NCBI GenBank assembly: GCA_036556965.1
Contig: DATBIO010000047.1
Coordinates: 1 to 25,783, forward strand
Length of the DNA stretch: 25,783 nucleotides
Source of the DNA: DATBIO01 sp036556965
Lineage (GTDB): Bacteria; Acidobacteriota; Vicinamibacteria; Fen-336
Reading direction: 5' to 3'
In this document: positions 1-6,365 of the stretch, piece after piece
How positions within the stretch are numbered: position 1 is the first letter of the stretch
How the letters are laid out: every line of letters starts with the position of its first letter
Notes under the pieces: generated by a model
What the model was told of the DNA's origin: nothing
What the model saw: the letters and a program-made list of their open reading frames with translations, nothing else
The model's database searches: none
Position numbers and translations under genes: made by a program

Positions 1-466
1 GGATGATCGCGATGCAGGCGGCGACGCCGGTGGCTGCGGTGACGAACTGCAGGAACGTGATGGCGATCATCTGGCTCAGGTAGGAGAGCCCGGTCTCGCC
101 GCTGTAGTGCTGCAGGTTCGTGTTCGTGGTGAAGCTCGAGATGGTATTGAAGGCCAGCGTCGGCTCCATGTTGTCGATGCCGTCGGGGTTGAGCGGCAGC
201 CACTTCTGCAGCGTGACGACGGCGAAGGTCACGAGCCACATGAAGACGTTGGACACGAGCAGCGAGCGGGCGTACTGCTTCCAGTCCTGGCCCTCGGCGG
301 GATCGACATCGGTGAGCCGCAGCACCAGCCGCTCGATCGGGAGGAGCACGGGATCCAGGAGCGTCCGCTCGCCCCGGAACACCCGGGCCATGTAACGCCC
401 GAGGGGCAGGCTGGTGGCGACGGTGAACGCGATGGTGAACGCGACGGCGATGTATTCGGTTCCCAT
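1..466 (-). CDS. kdpA: KdpA, potassium-transporting ATPase subunit A (N-terminal part)
   Basis: This is the K+-channel-like, translocating subunit of the KdpFABC high-affinity potassium pump of the inner membrane. About 155 N-terminal residues lie in the window; the rest runs off its left edge (family length is about 560-600). The first segment is hydrophobic from residue 4. The first pore loop is clear: LAFNTISSFTTNTNLQHYSGE, then GLSYLSQM, matching the KdpA selectivity-filter signature. The ATG at 464-466 is chosen because it gives the usual short KdpA N-terminus and lies 8 nt after the kdpF stop, as expected for the kdpFABC order. Expression is presumably governed from the leader upstream of the micro-ORF; no kdpD/kdpE is visible here. 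Identification is firm. Confidence 0.96.
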   Translation of the reverse strand, partial: MGTEYIAVAFTIAFTVATSLPLGRYMARVFRGERTLLDPVLLPIERLVLRLTDVDPAEGQDWKQYARSLLVSNVFMWLVTFAVVTLQKWLPLNPDGIDNMEPTLAFNTISSFTTNTNLQHYSGETGLSYLSQMIAITFLQFVTAATGVAACIAII

Positions 467-474
467 GTCGGCCC

Positions 475-549
475 TCAGAAACGCTCTGGCCGCAGCATCG
501 CGTAGAGCAGGTACGCGCCGGCGAGAACGCTCAGCAGCAGGAGCAGCAT
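475..549 (-). CDS. kdpF: KdpF, small stabilising subunit of the Kdp pump
   Basis: A 24-residue single-pass membrane peptide, MLLLLLSVLAGAYLLYAMLR followed by PERF. KdpF stabilises the KdpABC complex in the inner membrane; E. coli KdpF has 29 residues with the same hydrophobic-helix-then-LLRPE(R/K)F ending. It has a purine-rich ribosome site (AGGTGAGG) directly before the ATG and stops 8 nt before kdpA. Position, length and tail motif all agree, so the call is strong despite the small size. Confidence 0.93.
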   Translation of the reverse strand: MLLLLLSVLAGAYLLYAMLRPERF

Positions 550-557
550 GACCTCAC

Positions 558-641
558 CTACACCCGCTCACAGAGACGGATGAACGCCCACATCGCGCCG
601 AAGACGGCGAGACCGAGCACGATCATTCCCAGCAGCAGCAC
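558..641 (-). CDS. 27-residue membrane micro-protein upstream of kdpF
   Basis: This tiny ORF starts at a GTG (639-641) preceded by a strong Shine-Dalgarno sequence, GGGAGGA, six nt upstream, and stops 8 nt before the kdpF ATG. It encodes one hydrophobic helix (VLLLGMIVLGLAVFGAMWAF) followed by a short tail IRLCERV. From memory, small ORFs ending in a CxRL/CERV-like tail sit ahead of kdpF in a number of bacteria, usually unannotated; I cannot confirm this here. Spacing and RBS make it a likely translated first cistron of the kdp operon. A role as an extra Kdp accessory peptide is inference. An internal ATG (residue 6) is a less likely start because the SD fits the GTG. Confidence 0.72.
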   Translation of the reverse strand: MLLLGMIVLGLAVFGAMWAFIRLCERV

Positions 642-657
642 TTCGGATCCTCCCTCA

Positions 658-889
658 TCACCTGCCGAGCGGGATGTCCACGTCGAGCTGGACGGTCCAC
701 ATCCAGCTCCGCCCGCCCGGCTGGAGTGCCTTGTCGAAAGAACCACACGGGCCCGGTCAACAGCGAGATCGTATCCGTGAAATGGAAGTAGGCGCCGAGC
801 CCGCCCGCGCCGAGCACGTTCTTGCCGGTCTGGACGTCCGCGGCCAGGTTGATCTTCTTCAGGCCCTTCCAGCCGACCGAGCCCGAAAG
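658..889 (-). pseudogene. 3' remnant of an outer-membrane beta-barrel protein gene, frameshifted
   Basis: Reading the minus strand, one frame gives GSVGWKGLKKINLAADVQTG, then KNVLGAGGLGAYFHFTDTIS and LLTGPVWFF. Coding then continues in the next frame as DKALQPGGRSWMWTVQLDVD and IPLGR, followed by a stop at 658-660. The shift falls at an AAA run (737-739), consistent with one extra base. Alternating hydrophobic residues, aromatic girdle residues and a C-terminal strand are typical of an outer-membrane barrel. Upstream, the frame meets a stop at 890-892 and no start, so the 5' part is missing. It lies 16 nt upstream of the micro-ORF that heads kdp. Family and function are not identified; an assembly error rather than true decay is possible for the single-base shift. 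Confidence 0.6.
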
Positions 890-1372
890 TCAGAGAAGCG
901 TCCATTAGCCCTCGATCTCCGCCGGTCACGATATGCGGTCGAATGTCAAGACGGTGGATAAACTGGCGACGCCGCGTAAAGACACCGCAAAAACCGCGAC
1001 AACAGGGAAACACCTCGGAGATTCTGCGCCGGGCATCGCTTTGCTGGGCCGGCTCTTACCCCGCCCATGTCCCCAAGTGGGGCGCGCGTCCGCGAAGCTG
1101 GCGGACCAAGACCCATGTCGAACTTGCGCCAAGAAGCCAGCCGTGATCCGTGGGACTACGGAAGCTGCAGGATCTGTGGACGCACAAACGGATACGCGCC
1201 GGCAAGGCGGGAAGCCGCGAGAGCGGCGCGTGCTTCACCGAAGGAACGTAGTCACCCTCTCAGCATGGTCGGCGCCCGTCTCGCCCAAGATGCGCTCAAG
1301 GTGGTTGTTCCACCTCCAGAGGGCGCCCGCAGCCTCCACGAGCCGCGCGCCGCGTCGTCTCGAAATGGCCGG
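890..1372 (-). other. Gene-free kdp upstream region with structured elements
   Basis: These 483 nt separate the asnS stop from the barrel remnant and contain no convincing gene: all ORFs lack family-like composition. The stretch would be the leader of the kdp transcript. A small hairpin (arms 1299-1304 and 1310-1315, loop TTGTT) lies 58-74 nt past the asnS stop and could weakly terminate asnS, but it lacks a T-run. A longer nested stem lies at 1194-1231 (listed separately). A TTGACA match (944-949, minus) has no -10 partner. No known riboswitch consensus could be recognised by eye. Confidence 0.5.
1194..1231. other. Nested stem-loop in the kdp leader
   Basis: Outer arms of 8 nt, ACGCGCCG (1194-1201) and CGGCGCGT (1224-1231), are perfect reverse complements. 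They enclose an inner 4-bp stem, GCGG/CCGC (1207-1210, 1215-1218), with loop GAAG on the plus strand. The arrangement could form on either strand. In a sequence this GC-rich a chance stem is possible, so regulatory meaning is only a suggestion. Confidence 0.35.
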
Positions 1373-2677
1373 CTACGGATAGATGCGGTACAGCATGCGC
1401 GGGAAGGCGATGGTCTCGCGCAGGTGCTCGAGGCCGCAGATCCAGGTGACCACGCGCTCGATGCCCATGCCGAACCCGGAGTGGGGCACGGTGCCGTACC
1501 TGCGCAGGTCCACGTACCAGCGGAACGACTCCTCGGGCAGGTCGTGCTCCTTGATGCGCCGGTCGAGGAGCGCGCCGTCCGAGATGCGCTGCCCGCCCCC
1601 CACGATCTCGCCGTAGCCCTCGGGGGCCAGGATGTCGGCGGAGAGCGACAGCTCCGGCCGCTCGGGGTCCGGCTCCATGTAAAAGGCCTTGATGGCGGAC
1701 GGGAAGCGGTGGACGACCACCGGCCGGTCGTGGGCCTCCGCGATGACGGTCTCGTCGGTTCCCCCGAAGTCGCTCCCCCACTGGGTGGACGACCCCTTCT
1801 CCTGGATGAGCTTGATGGCGTCGTCGTAGTGCAGCCGGGGGAAGGGCGGCTTCACGTTCTCCAGCTTGGCGGTGTCGCGCCCGAGGGTGCGCAGCTCGTC
1901 GGCGCGCGTCTCCAGCACGCGCGCCACCACCGCGCACACCAGGTCCTGGGCGAGGACGACGGCGTCCTCGAGCTCGGCGTAGGCCATCTCCGGCTCCACC
2001 ATCCAGAACTCGGTGAGGTGGCGGCGGGTCTTGCTCTTCTCCGCGCGGAAGGTGGGGCCGAAGCAGTAGACGCGGCCGTGCGCCGCCGCCGTGGCCTCGT
2101 TGTAGAGCTGGCCGCTCTGGGTGAGGTAGGCGGTGCCCTCGTCGAAGTACGGCACCCCGAACAGGGTGGTGGTGCCCTCGCAGGCGGCGGGGGTGAAGAT
2201 GGGCGTGTCCACCAGGGTGAAGCCGCGATCGTCCAGGAAGTCGCGCACCGCCTTCACCACCGCGTGGCGCACGCGGATGACGGCGTGCTGGCGCGGCGAG
2301 CGCAGCCAGAGGTGGCGGTTCTCCATGAGGAAGGCGGTGCCGTGCTCCTTGGGGGTGATGGGGTACTCGTGCACGCTCTGCAGCACGGCCAGGCCGGTGG
2401 CGTCCACCTCGAACCCGCCGGGGGCGCGCTTGTCCTCCTTGACGCGGCCGGTGAGGGTGAGGGCGCTCTCCTGCCCCGCCTGCTCCACCGCCGCCCAGGC
2501 CTCGGGCGGCACCGCCGCCTTGGAGACCACGGCCTGGGCGAAGCCGCTGCCGTCGCGGACCATCAGGAACTGGAGCTTGCCGCTGGAGCGCTTGTGGTGG
2601 AGCCAGCCGCGGACGGTCACCTCGCGGCCCACGTGGTCCTTGAAGTCCGCGATGCGGACGGGAGCGGTGCCGGTCAT
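1373..2677 (-). CDS. asnS: Asparaginyl-tRNA synthetase
   Basis: This 434-residue cytoplasmic class IIb synthetase charges tRNA-Asn with asparagine using ATP. An N-terminal OB-fold anticodon-binding domain (about residues 1-105, with VTVRGWLHHKRSSGKLQFLMVRDGSG) precedes the catalytic core. Class II motif 2 is visible as FGPTFRAEKSKTRRHLTEFW and motif 3 as GFGMGIERVV near the C-terminus. Length matches bacterial AsnS (about 430-465). Its ATG overlaps the stop of the upstream kinase gene as ATGA (2674-2677), so it is the last and translationally coupled gene of the operon. Its presence suggests Asn-tRNA can be made directly rather than only by transamidation. Identification is secure. Confidence 0.97.
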   Translation of the reverse strand: MTGTAPVRIADFKDHVGREVTVRGWLHHKRSSGKLQFLMVRDGSGFAQAVVSKAAVPPEAWAAVEQAGQESALTLTGRVKEDKRAPGGFEVDATGLAVLQSVHEYPITPKEHGTAFLMENRHLWLRSPRQHAVIRVRHAVVKAVRDFLDDRGFTLVDTPIFTPAACEGTTTLFGVPYFDEGTAYLTQSGQLYNEATAAAHGRVYCFGPTFRAEKSKTRRHLTEFWMVEPEMAYAELEDAVVLAQDLVCAVVARVLETRADELRTLGRDTAKLENVKPPFPRLHYDDAIKLIQEKGSSTQWGSDFGGTDETVIAEAHDRPVVVHRFPSAIKAFYMEPDPERPELSLSADILAPEGYGEIVGGGQRISDGALLDRRIKEHDLPEESFRWYVDLRRYGTVPHSGFGMGIERVVTWICGLEHLRETIAFPRMLYRIYP

Positions 2678-3789
2678 TCGAGCTCTTCCAGGTGGTGCGC
2701 CAGGGCCCGGCGCAGGCCGGAGAACTCCGGGAAGCGCGCGAGGTTGCGGCGCAGGTTGGCGAGGGTGCGCGGGATGTAGGGGAGGTAGACGCGGTTCTGG
2801 CGCACGGTGGACATGTAGCCGAAGGTGCCCAGCGCCTTCACCGTGCGCTGGATGCTCATCAGCTCGAAGCGGCGCGCGAAGGTGTCGCGCGACTCCCCGG
2901 GCACCGCGCGCTGCCGGAACTCCTCGGCGCGCTCGGCGATGAAGTCCTCGTCCAGCTCCACGTAGGAGTCGCGCAGGAGGGAGGCCAGGTCGTAGGTGGC
3001 GGGCCCCATGCGCGCGTCCTGGAAGTCGATCCAGTAGAGGGCCTCCCCGTGGCACATGAGATTGCGGCTGTGGAAGTCGCGGTGGCAGAGGACCCGGGGC
3101 CACGACGCGATCTCGGCGCACAGGCGGTGGAAGCCGTCCGCGATGACCGCCCGCTCCTCCACGGAGAGGTCGCAGCGGCGGTGGCCCTCCAGGAAGTGCT
3201 TCCAGAAGAAGTGCAGCTCCCAGGCCAGCTTCTCGAAGTCGAAGGCGATCTGGAAGCAGGCCGCCCGCTGGGGCGCGCGCACCGACTCGCGCTGCAGCAC
3301 CACGAGCTGGTCCAGGGCCTGCCGGTACAGCTCCGTGCGCCGCGCCGGCGCCGCCGCGCGCAGGGCCTCCTGCAGCGAGAGGTCGCCGAGGTCCTCGAGC
3401 AGGACCACGCCCAGCGGCCCGTCCAGGTGCTCGATCTCGGGCACGGGCAGGCCCCACCCGGCCATGAGGTTGCGCACCACCACGAAGGACATGTCGCGCG
3501 GGTCGAAGGGCTCGGGGTAGAGCGAGAGCACCGAGCACGCGCCGCCGCCGGCCACGCGGTAGTAGCGGCGCGCGGAGGCGTCCCCGGAGAGGGGGACCAC
3601 GGAGAGGCCGCCCGCGCCCGCGCCGTGCCGCCGGCGGAGGTACTCCTCCACGCGCTGGTCGGGCGTGGGGTGCAGGGGGAACGGGGCCGGCGGCACCACC
3701 ACCGGCGGCTCCGGCCGCCGCTCGTGCGCACGCCGCCCGGAGCGCCGGCGCGCCGAGCGCGCGGCGACGCGCTTCCCCGCCCTGCTCAT
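2674..3789 (-). CDS. amgK: AmgK-like amino-sugar (N-acetylmuramate/GlcNAc anomeric) kinase, APH fold
   Basis: A 371-residue aminoglycoside-phosphotransferase-fold kinase. AmgK proteins phosphorylate the anomeric position of N-acetylmuramate and N-acetylglucosamine for peptidoglycan recycling. The catalytic loop reads LCHRDFHSRNLM and the metal-binding segment WIDFQDARMGPATYDLASLL, both characteristic of AmgK rather than of antibiotic-resistance APHs. The first 45 residues are a basic, proline-rich extension absent from typical AmgK (about 340 residues). The ATG at 3787-3789 overlaps the upstream nucleotidyltransferase stop (TCAT on the plus strand, ATGA on the coding strand), which supports this start. 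Pairing with a sugar-nucleotide transferase matches the AmgK-MurU cell-wall recycling module. The true sugar substrate could be another hexose; the family is fairly sure, the substrate is not. Confidence 0.85.
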   Translation of the reverse strand: MSRAGKRVAARSARRRSGRRAHERRPEPPVVVPPAPFPLHPTPDQRVEEYLRRRHGAGAGGLSVVPLSGDASARRYYRVAGGGACSVLSLYPEPFDPRDMSFVVVRNLMAGWGLPVPEIEHLDGPLGVVLLEDLGDLSLQEALRAAAPARRTELYRQALDQLVVLQRESVRAPQRAACFQIAFDFEKLAWELHFFWKHFLEGHRRCDLSVEERAVIADGFHRLCAEIASWPRVLCHRDFHSRNLMCHGEALYWIDFQDARMGPATYDLASLLRDSYVELDEDFIAERAEEFRQRAVPGESRDTFARRFELMSIQRTVKALGTFGYMSTVRQNRVYLPYIPRTLANLRRNLARFPEFSGLRRALAHHLEELE

Positions 3790-4772
3790 CGGCCCTCGTC
3801 CCCCGCCATCTCCACCGTCGTCCTCCTCCCCCGCAAGCGGAGGACGACGCGCTGCGACAGCGCCTCCCCCGCGCCCACGCGCACGCCCGTGGCCAGGATG
3901 CAGCGCCGGACCCGGGCGCCCTCCCCCACGCGCGCGCCCGCCCACAGCACGCTCTCCGTCACGCGCGCGCCCGGGCCCACGGTGACCCCCGGGCCCACCA
4001 CCGCGCGCACCACGCGCGCCGTGGGGTGGACGCGCGCGGAGGGATCCACCAGCGCGCCGCGGGCCACGCCCCGGAAACCGGAGGCGAGCATCGAGAGCTG
4101 CGAGGCGAGGTACAGCGGCGGGCTGCCGAAATCGTACCACGCGCCCTCCACGCGCACGCCCAGCACGCGGCCGCCCTCGGCCATGAGCGGCTCGTAGAGG
4201 TCGCGCACGCTGTCCGAGGGGCCGGCGGGCAGCCGCTCCAGGAGGCGTCCCTCGAGCACGTGCAGGCCGGTGAAGAGCCCCGGAGCGGAGGCGCGCGGGC
4301 CGCCGCGGAAGCTCCGGATCCAACCGCGGCCGGAGGTGACCACGGCGCTGTAGCGGCGGGGATCGGGGTTGCGCAGCAGGGCAAGGGTGGCCTGCGCTCC
4401 GCTCTCGCGGTGCCGCCGCAGGAGCGGGCCGAGGTCGAAGTCGAAGAGCACGTCGCCGTTGACCACGAGCACGGTGCCCTTCCCCAGCCAGCGCCGCGCC
4501 CGGCCCAGGGCGCCGCCGGTGCCGAGGATGCGCGGCTCGTGCGAGAAGCGCACGCGCAGGCCCCGGACCCCTTCCTCCTCCACCGCGCGGCGCACGGTGG
4601 CGGGCAGGTGGTGGGTGTTCACCACCACCTCCCGCACGCCGTGGCGGCGGAGCATGTCCAGCGTCCAGTGCAGGAGCGGCCGGTTCAGGACGGGAAGGGC
4701 GGGCTTGGCCAGGAGGTGGGTGAGGGGGCGCATGCGCGTGCCGAGGCCCGCGGCCAGGATCATCGCCTTCAC
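3786..4772 (-). CDS. MurU/ManC-like sugar-1-phosphate nucleotidyltransferase with C-terminal hexapeptide repeats
   Basis: A 328-residue nucleotidyltransferase that would join a sugar-1-phosphate to an NTP. The N-terminus MKAMILAAGLGTRMRPLTHL is the classic NTP-binding signature; KPALPVLNRPLLH and NGDVLFDFDL supply the sugar-site and metal-binding parts. Residues from about 235 form left-handed beta-helix hexapeptide repeats (PSARVHPTARVV, GPGVTVGPGARV, AGARVGEGARV). MurU of Pseudomonas is shorter (about 220 residues) and lacks this helix, so specificity for MurNAc-1-P is inferred from the adjacent AmgK-like kinase; mannose or GlcNAc phosphate remain alternatives. It starts at GTG (4770-4772), because no ATG precedes the signature, six nt after the CYTH gene stop, and overlaps the kinase gene by 4 nt. 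Confidence 0.86.
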   Translation of the reverse strand: MKAMILAAGLGTRMRPLTHLLAKPALPVLNRPLLHWTLDMLRRHGVREVVVNTHHLPATVRRAVEEEGVRGLRVRFSHEPRILGTGGALGRARRWLGKGTVLVVNGDVLFDFDLGPLLRRHRESGAQATLALLRNPDPRRYSAVVTSGRGWIRSFRGGPRASAPGLFTGLHVLEGRLLERLPAGPSDSVRDLYEPLMAEGGRVLGVRVEGAWYDFGSPPLYLASQLSMLASGFRGVARGALVDPSARVHPTARVVRAVVGPGVTVGPGARVTESVLWAGARVGEGARVRRCILATGVRVGAGEALSQRVVLRLRGRRTTVEMAGDEGR

Positions 4773-4778
4773 CGGCGC

Positions 4779-5327
4779 CTAGCCCCCGTCCGCGAAGACC
4801 ATGTCGCCCGGGTGGCCGGCGCTCCGCCAGAGAGAGGCGTAGGAGTCGGTGAGGTACTCGGAGCGGGAGCGGCCCAGCGCGGCCGCCGCCTCGTGGATGG
4901 CGTCCGGCGGCCCTTCGATCTCCAGGAAGGGACCGAGGGGCGTCTCGTCCACCACGATCTCCACCGACCGCCAGAGGTACGTCTCGCGGTACTTCTGGTA
5001 TCGGAAGCCGGGACGGAAGCCCAGCGCCGCCAGGACCGCGCACAGGGCATCGGCGTCGCCGACCTCGAGCTCGTGCTCGGTCCGGCTCTTCACCCCCTCG
5101 TGGTCGCGGCGCGCGCCCTTGTAGGTGAGGCGGGCCTCGCCCGGCACGCGCCGCACGCGCAGCACGGTCCCGGAGGCGAAGAGCCCGAGGCGGGGATGGT
5201 CGAACAGCGTGTTGTCCTCGAGGTGGCGCGCGCGCGCGAGGCGCGCCCCCAGCCCGCGCAGGGCGGCGCGGGCCTCCTCTGCCGAGGCCACGCGCAGCTT
5301 GATCTCGGTCTCGACGCCGCCCGCCAT
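4779..5327 (-). CDS. CYTH-domain protein (class IV adenylate cyclase / triphosphatase-like)
   Basis: A 182-residue single-domain protein with the CYTH tunnel fold. The defining ExExK motif is present near the N-terminus (VETEIKLRV). Further charged strands follow in order: GTVLRVRRV, ARLTYKG, RTEHELEVGD, RYQKYRETY and FLEIEGP. CYTH proteins bind triphosphates in a metal-dependent way; bacterial members act as adenylate cyclases (CyaB), thiamine triphosphatases or inorganic triphosphatases, and sequence alone does not decide which. It lies between ppiB (12 nt) and the nucleotidyltransferase (6 nt) in one operon. ATG 5325-5327 is the first start giving an intact N-terminal strand. Confidence 0.9.
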   Translation of the reverse strand: MAGGVETEIKLRVASAEEARAALRGLGARLARARHLEDNTLFDHPRLGLFASGTVLRVRRVPGEARLTYKGARRDHEGVKSRTEHELEVGDADALCAVLAALGFRPGFRYQKYRETYLWRSVEIVVDETPLGPFLEIEGPPDAIHEAAAALGRSRSEYLTDSYASLWRSAGHPGDMVFADGG

Positions 5328-5339
5328 GCGTCCAGGCGC

Positions 5340-5846
5340 TCAGCGCGGAGCGTCGTCCAGGACCCGGACCGACATCTCGACGCGCTGGTGCGGGTTGTCG
5401 CCGGCGTCGCGCGGCTGCGACACGATGGCGTCCGCCACCTCCATCCCGCGCGTCACGCGGCCGAAGGCCGTGTACTTGCCGTCGAGGAAGGACGAGTCCT
5501 TGACGCAGATGAAGAACTGGCTGCCCGCGCTGTCCGGGTCCTGCGACCGCGCCATGGAGACGACGCCCCGCTTGTGCGCGACGTCGTTGAACTCCGCCTT
5601 GATGGTGTAGCCCGGTCCACCCGTGCCGTGGCGGGCGCGGGGGGCGTCGGGGTCGCGCGTGCCCGGGTCGCCGCCCTGGATCATGAAGCCGGGGATCACG
5701 CGGTGGAACGTGCTGCCCTCGTAGAAGCCCTTGCGCGCGAGGTCGAGGAAGTTCTTGACGTGTCCCGGCGCCTTGTCGGCCAGGAACTCGATCTCGATCT
5801 CCCCGAGCCGGGTCTTGAGGAGCGCACGCGGCGCAGTGGTGGCCAT
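5340..5846 (-). CDS. ppiB: Peptidyl-prolyl cis-trans isomerase, cyclophilin type
   Basis: A 168-residue cyclophilin catalysing proline isomerisation during protein folding. Family signatures are FHRVIPGFMIQGGDPG with the catalytic arginine, and GSQFFICVKDSSFLDGKYTA; AFGRVTRGMEVADAI closes the barrel. There is no signal peptide, so it is cytoplasmic like PpiB. An SD (GGAGGG) sits 6 nt before the ATG at 5844-5846. It is the first gene of the ppiB-to-asnS operon. A TAGAGT hexamer 18 nt upstream of the ATG (5865-5870, minus) may be its -10 element, although no -35 is clear. Confidence 0.96.
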   Translation of the reverse strand: MATTAPRALLKTRLGEIEIEFLADKAPGHVKNFLDLARKGFYEGSTFHRVIPGFMIQGGDPGTRDPDAPRARHGTGGPGYTIKAEFNDVAHKRGVVSMARSQDPDSAGSQFFICVKDSSFLDGKYTAFGRVTRGMEVADAIVSQPRDAGDNPHQRVEMSVRVLDDAPR

Positions 5847-5949
5847 GGTCTACCCTCCACGCCCACTCTACTTGACGCCGTCCGCCCGAGGCGAGCCGGC
5901 GGCTTCTGTGCGCTGGGTCACTCGATGCCGGACCATCCGCAGTTTTTCC

Positions 5950-5979
5950 TTGACAGGGCCGCGCACCGAGATCTAGAGT
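5950..5979 (+). promoter_or_regulatory. Sigma-70-like promoter candidate for the DHOR gene
   Basis: TTGACA (5950-5955), 18-nt spacer, TAGAGT (5974-5979). The -35 is a perfect consensus and the -10 matches the TAGA(A/G)T pattern seen ahead of several other genes in this window. The spacer is one longer than ideal. It would make a leader of roughly 380 nt ahead of the gene starting at 6366. Confidence 0.5.
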
Positions 5980-6089
5980 CCGCGCCACCTGAAAACTGAA
6001 CAAGGTCCGGTGGGGCGGGTCCCTCCTCCCGTTTGACACCGCTGAGCCGTGGGACGTCCTCCGCCCAGTAACCGTTCCTGGGAGGACGA

Positions 6090-6212
6090 ATGCAGCACTT
6101 GGGCATCGGGCGCGACCCGCGCCGGCCTATCCTCCGGGTGCTCCCCGCGAAATGGCCCGCCTGCTGGTCGACGCCGCCGGCACGGGCGTCTCCCGTTCTC
6201 CCGGCCTCCTGA
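6090..6212 (+). CDS. Possible 40-residue leader peptide upstream of DHOR
   Basis: The ATG at 6090 is preceded by GGAGG (6081-6085) with a 4-nt gap, the best ribosome site in this leader. The ORF encodes a Pro/Arg-rich peptide starting MQHLGIGRDPRRPILR, with no homology I recognise, and its TGA (6210-6212) falls inside the 16-nt palindrome. It may be a regulatory upstream ORF whose translation affects folding of the palindrome, or a chance ORF. Evidence is only the RBS and the position. Confidence 0.3.
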   Translation: MQHLGIGRDPRRPILRVLPAKWPACWSTPPARASPVLPAS

Positions 6213-6224
6213 AGACGTCTTCAG
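6209..6224. promoter_or_regulatory. Perfect 16-nt palindrome, operator- or hairpin-like
   Basis: CTGAAGACGTCTTCAG is fully self-complementary and is AT-richer than its surroundings, 142 nt upstream of the DHOR ATG. With no loop it looks more like a dimeric regulator site than a terminator. A second element, CCAGCTC-GCGA-GAGCTGG (6236-6253), is a 7-bp hairpin with a GNRA tetraloop and lies 11 nt downstream. The regulator is unknown. Confidence 0.5.
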
Positions 6225-6365
6225 ACGGGCTCCTGCCAGCTCGCGAGAGCTGGAGATGGTCGGGTTCTGGCCGCCGCGACGTGCGGTCCGCAGGATAGGA
6301 CTGCGGCTTCCGCACGACGGGGCGTCCCTCTCTCCAAACCCTTTCCCCGGGAGACAGTTCAAGCC

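Larger units (their letters stand above)
5847..6365 (+). other. 519-nt intergenic leader between ppiB and the DHOR gene
   Basis: A divergent intergenic region. In plus-strand order it holds a sigma-70-like promoter (5950-5979), a 40-codon ORF with a strong SD (6090-6212), a perfect 16-nt palindrome (6209-6224) and a GNRA-capped hairpin (6236-6253), then a purine-rich GGGAGA 11 nt before the DHOR ATG. If transcription starts near 5986 the leader is about 380 nt, long for a simple gene and suggestive of post-initiation control. Confidence 0.5.

Noticed and set aside
944..949. TTGACA on the minus strand as a kdp promoter
   Set aside because: The hexamer 17 nt downstream is ACCGGC, not a -10 element.
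1251..1266. CTGAGA...GGTGA pattern on the minus strand, reminiscent of a TPP riboswitch
   Set aside because: The ACCC..GAACCTGAT part of the TPP consensus is absent and the gene context is potassium transport.
1067..2779. Long open frame on the plus strand across asnS
   Set aside because: Opposite-strand shadow of a clear asnS gene; low-complexity product caused by high GC.
2674..3789. AmgK-like kinase as an antibiotic-resistance phosphotransferase
   Set aside because: The HRDFHSRNLM and DFQDARMGPATYD motifs and the adjacent nucleotidyltransferase fit cell-wall sugar kinases better.
5989..6006. CTGAAAACTGAACAAG, resembling rRNA-leader spacer sequence
   Set aside because: No rRNA gene or other rrn leader feature follows; probably coincidence.
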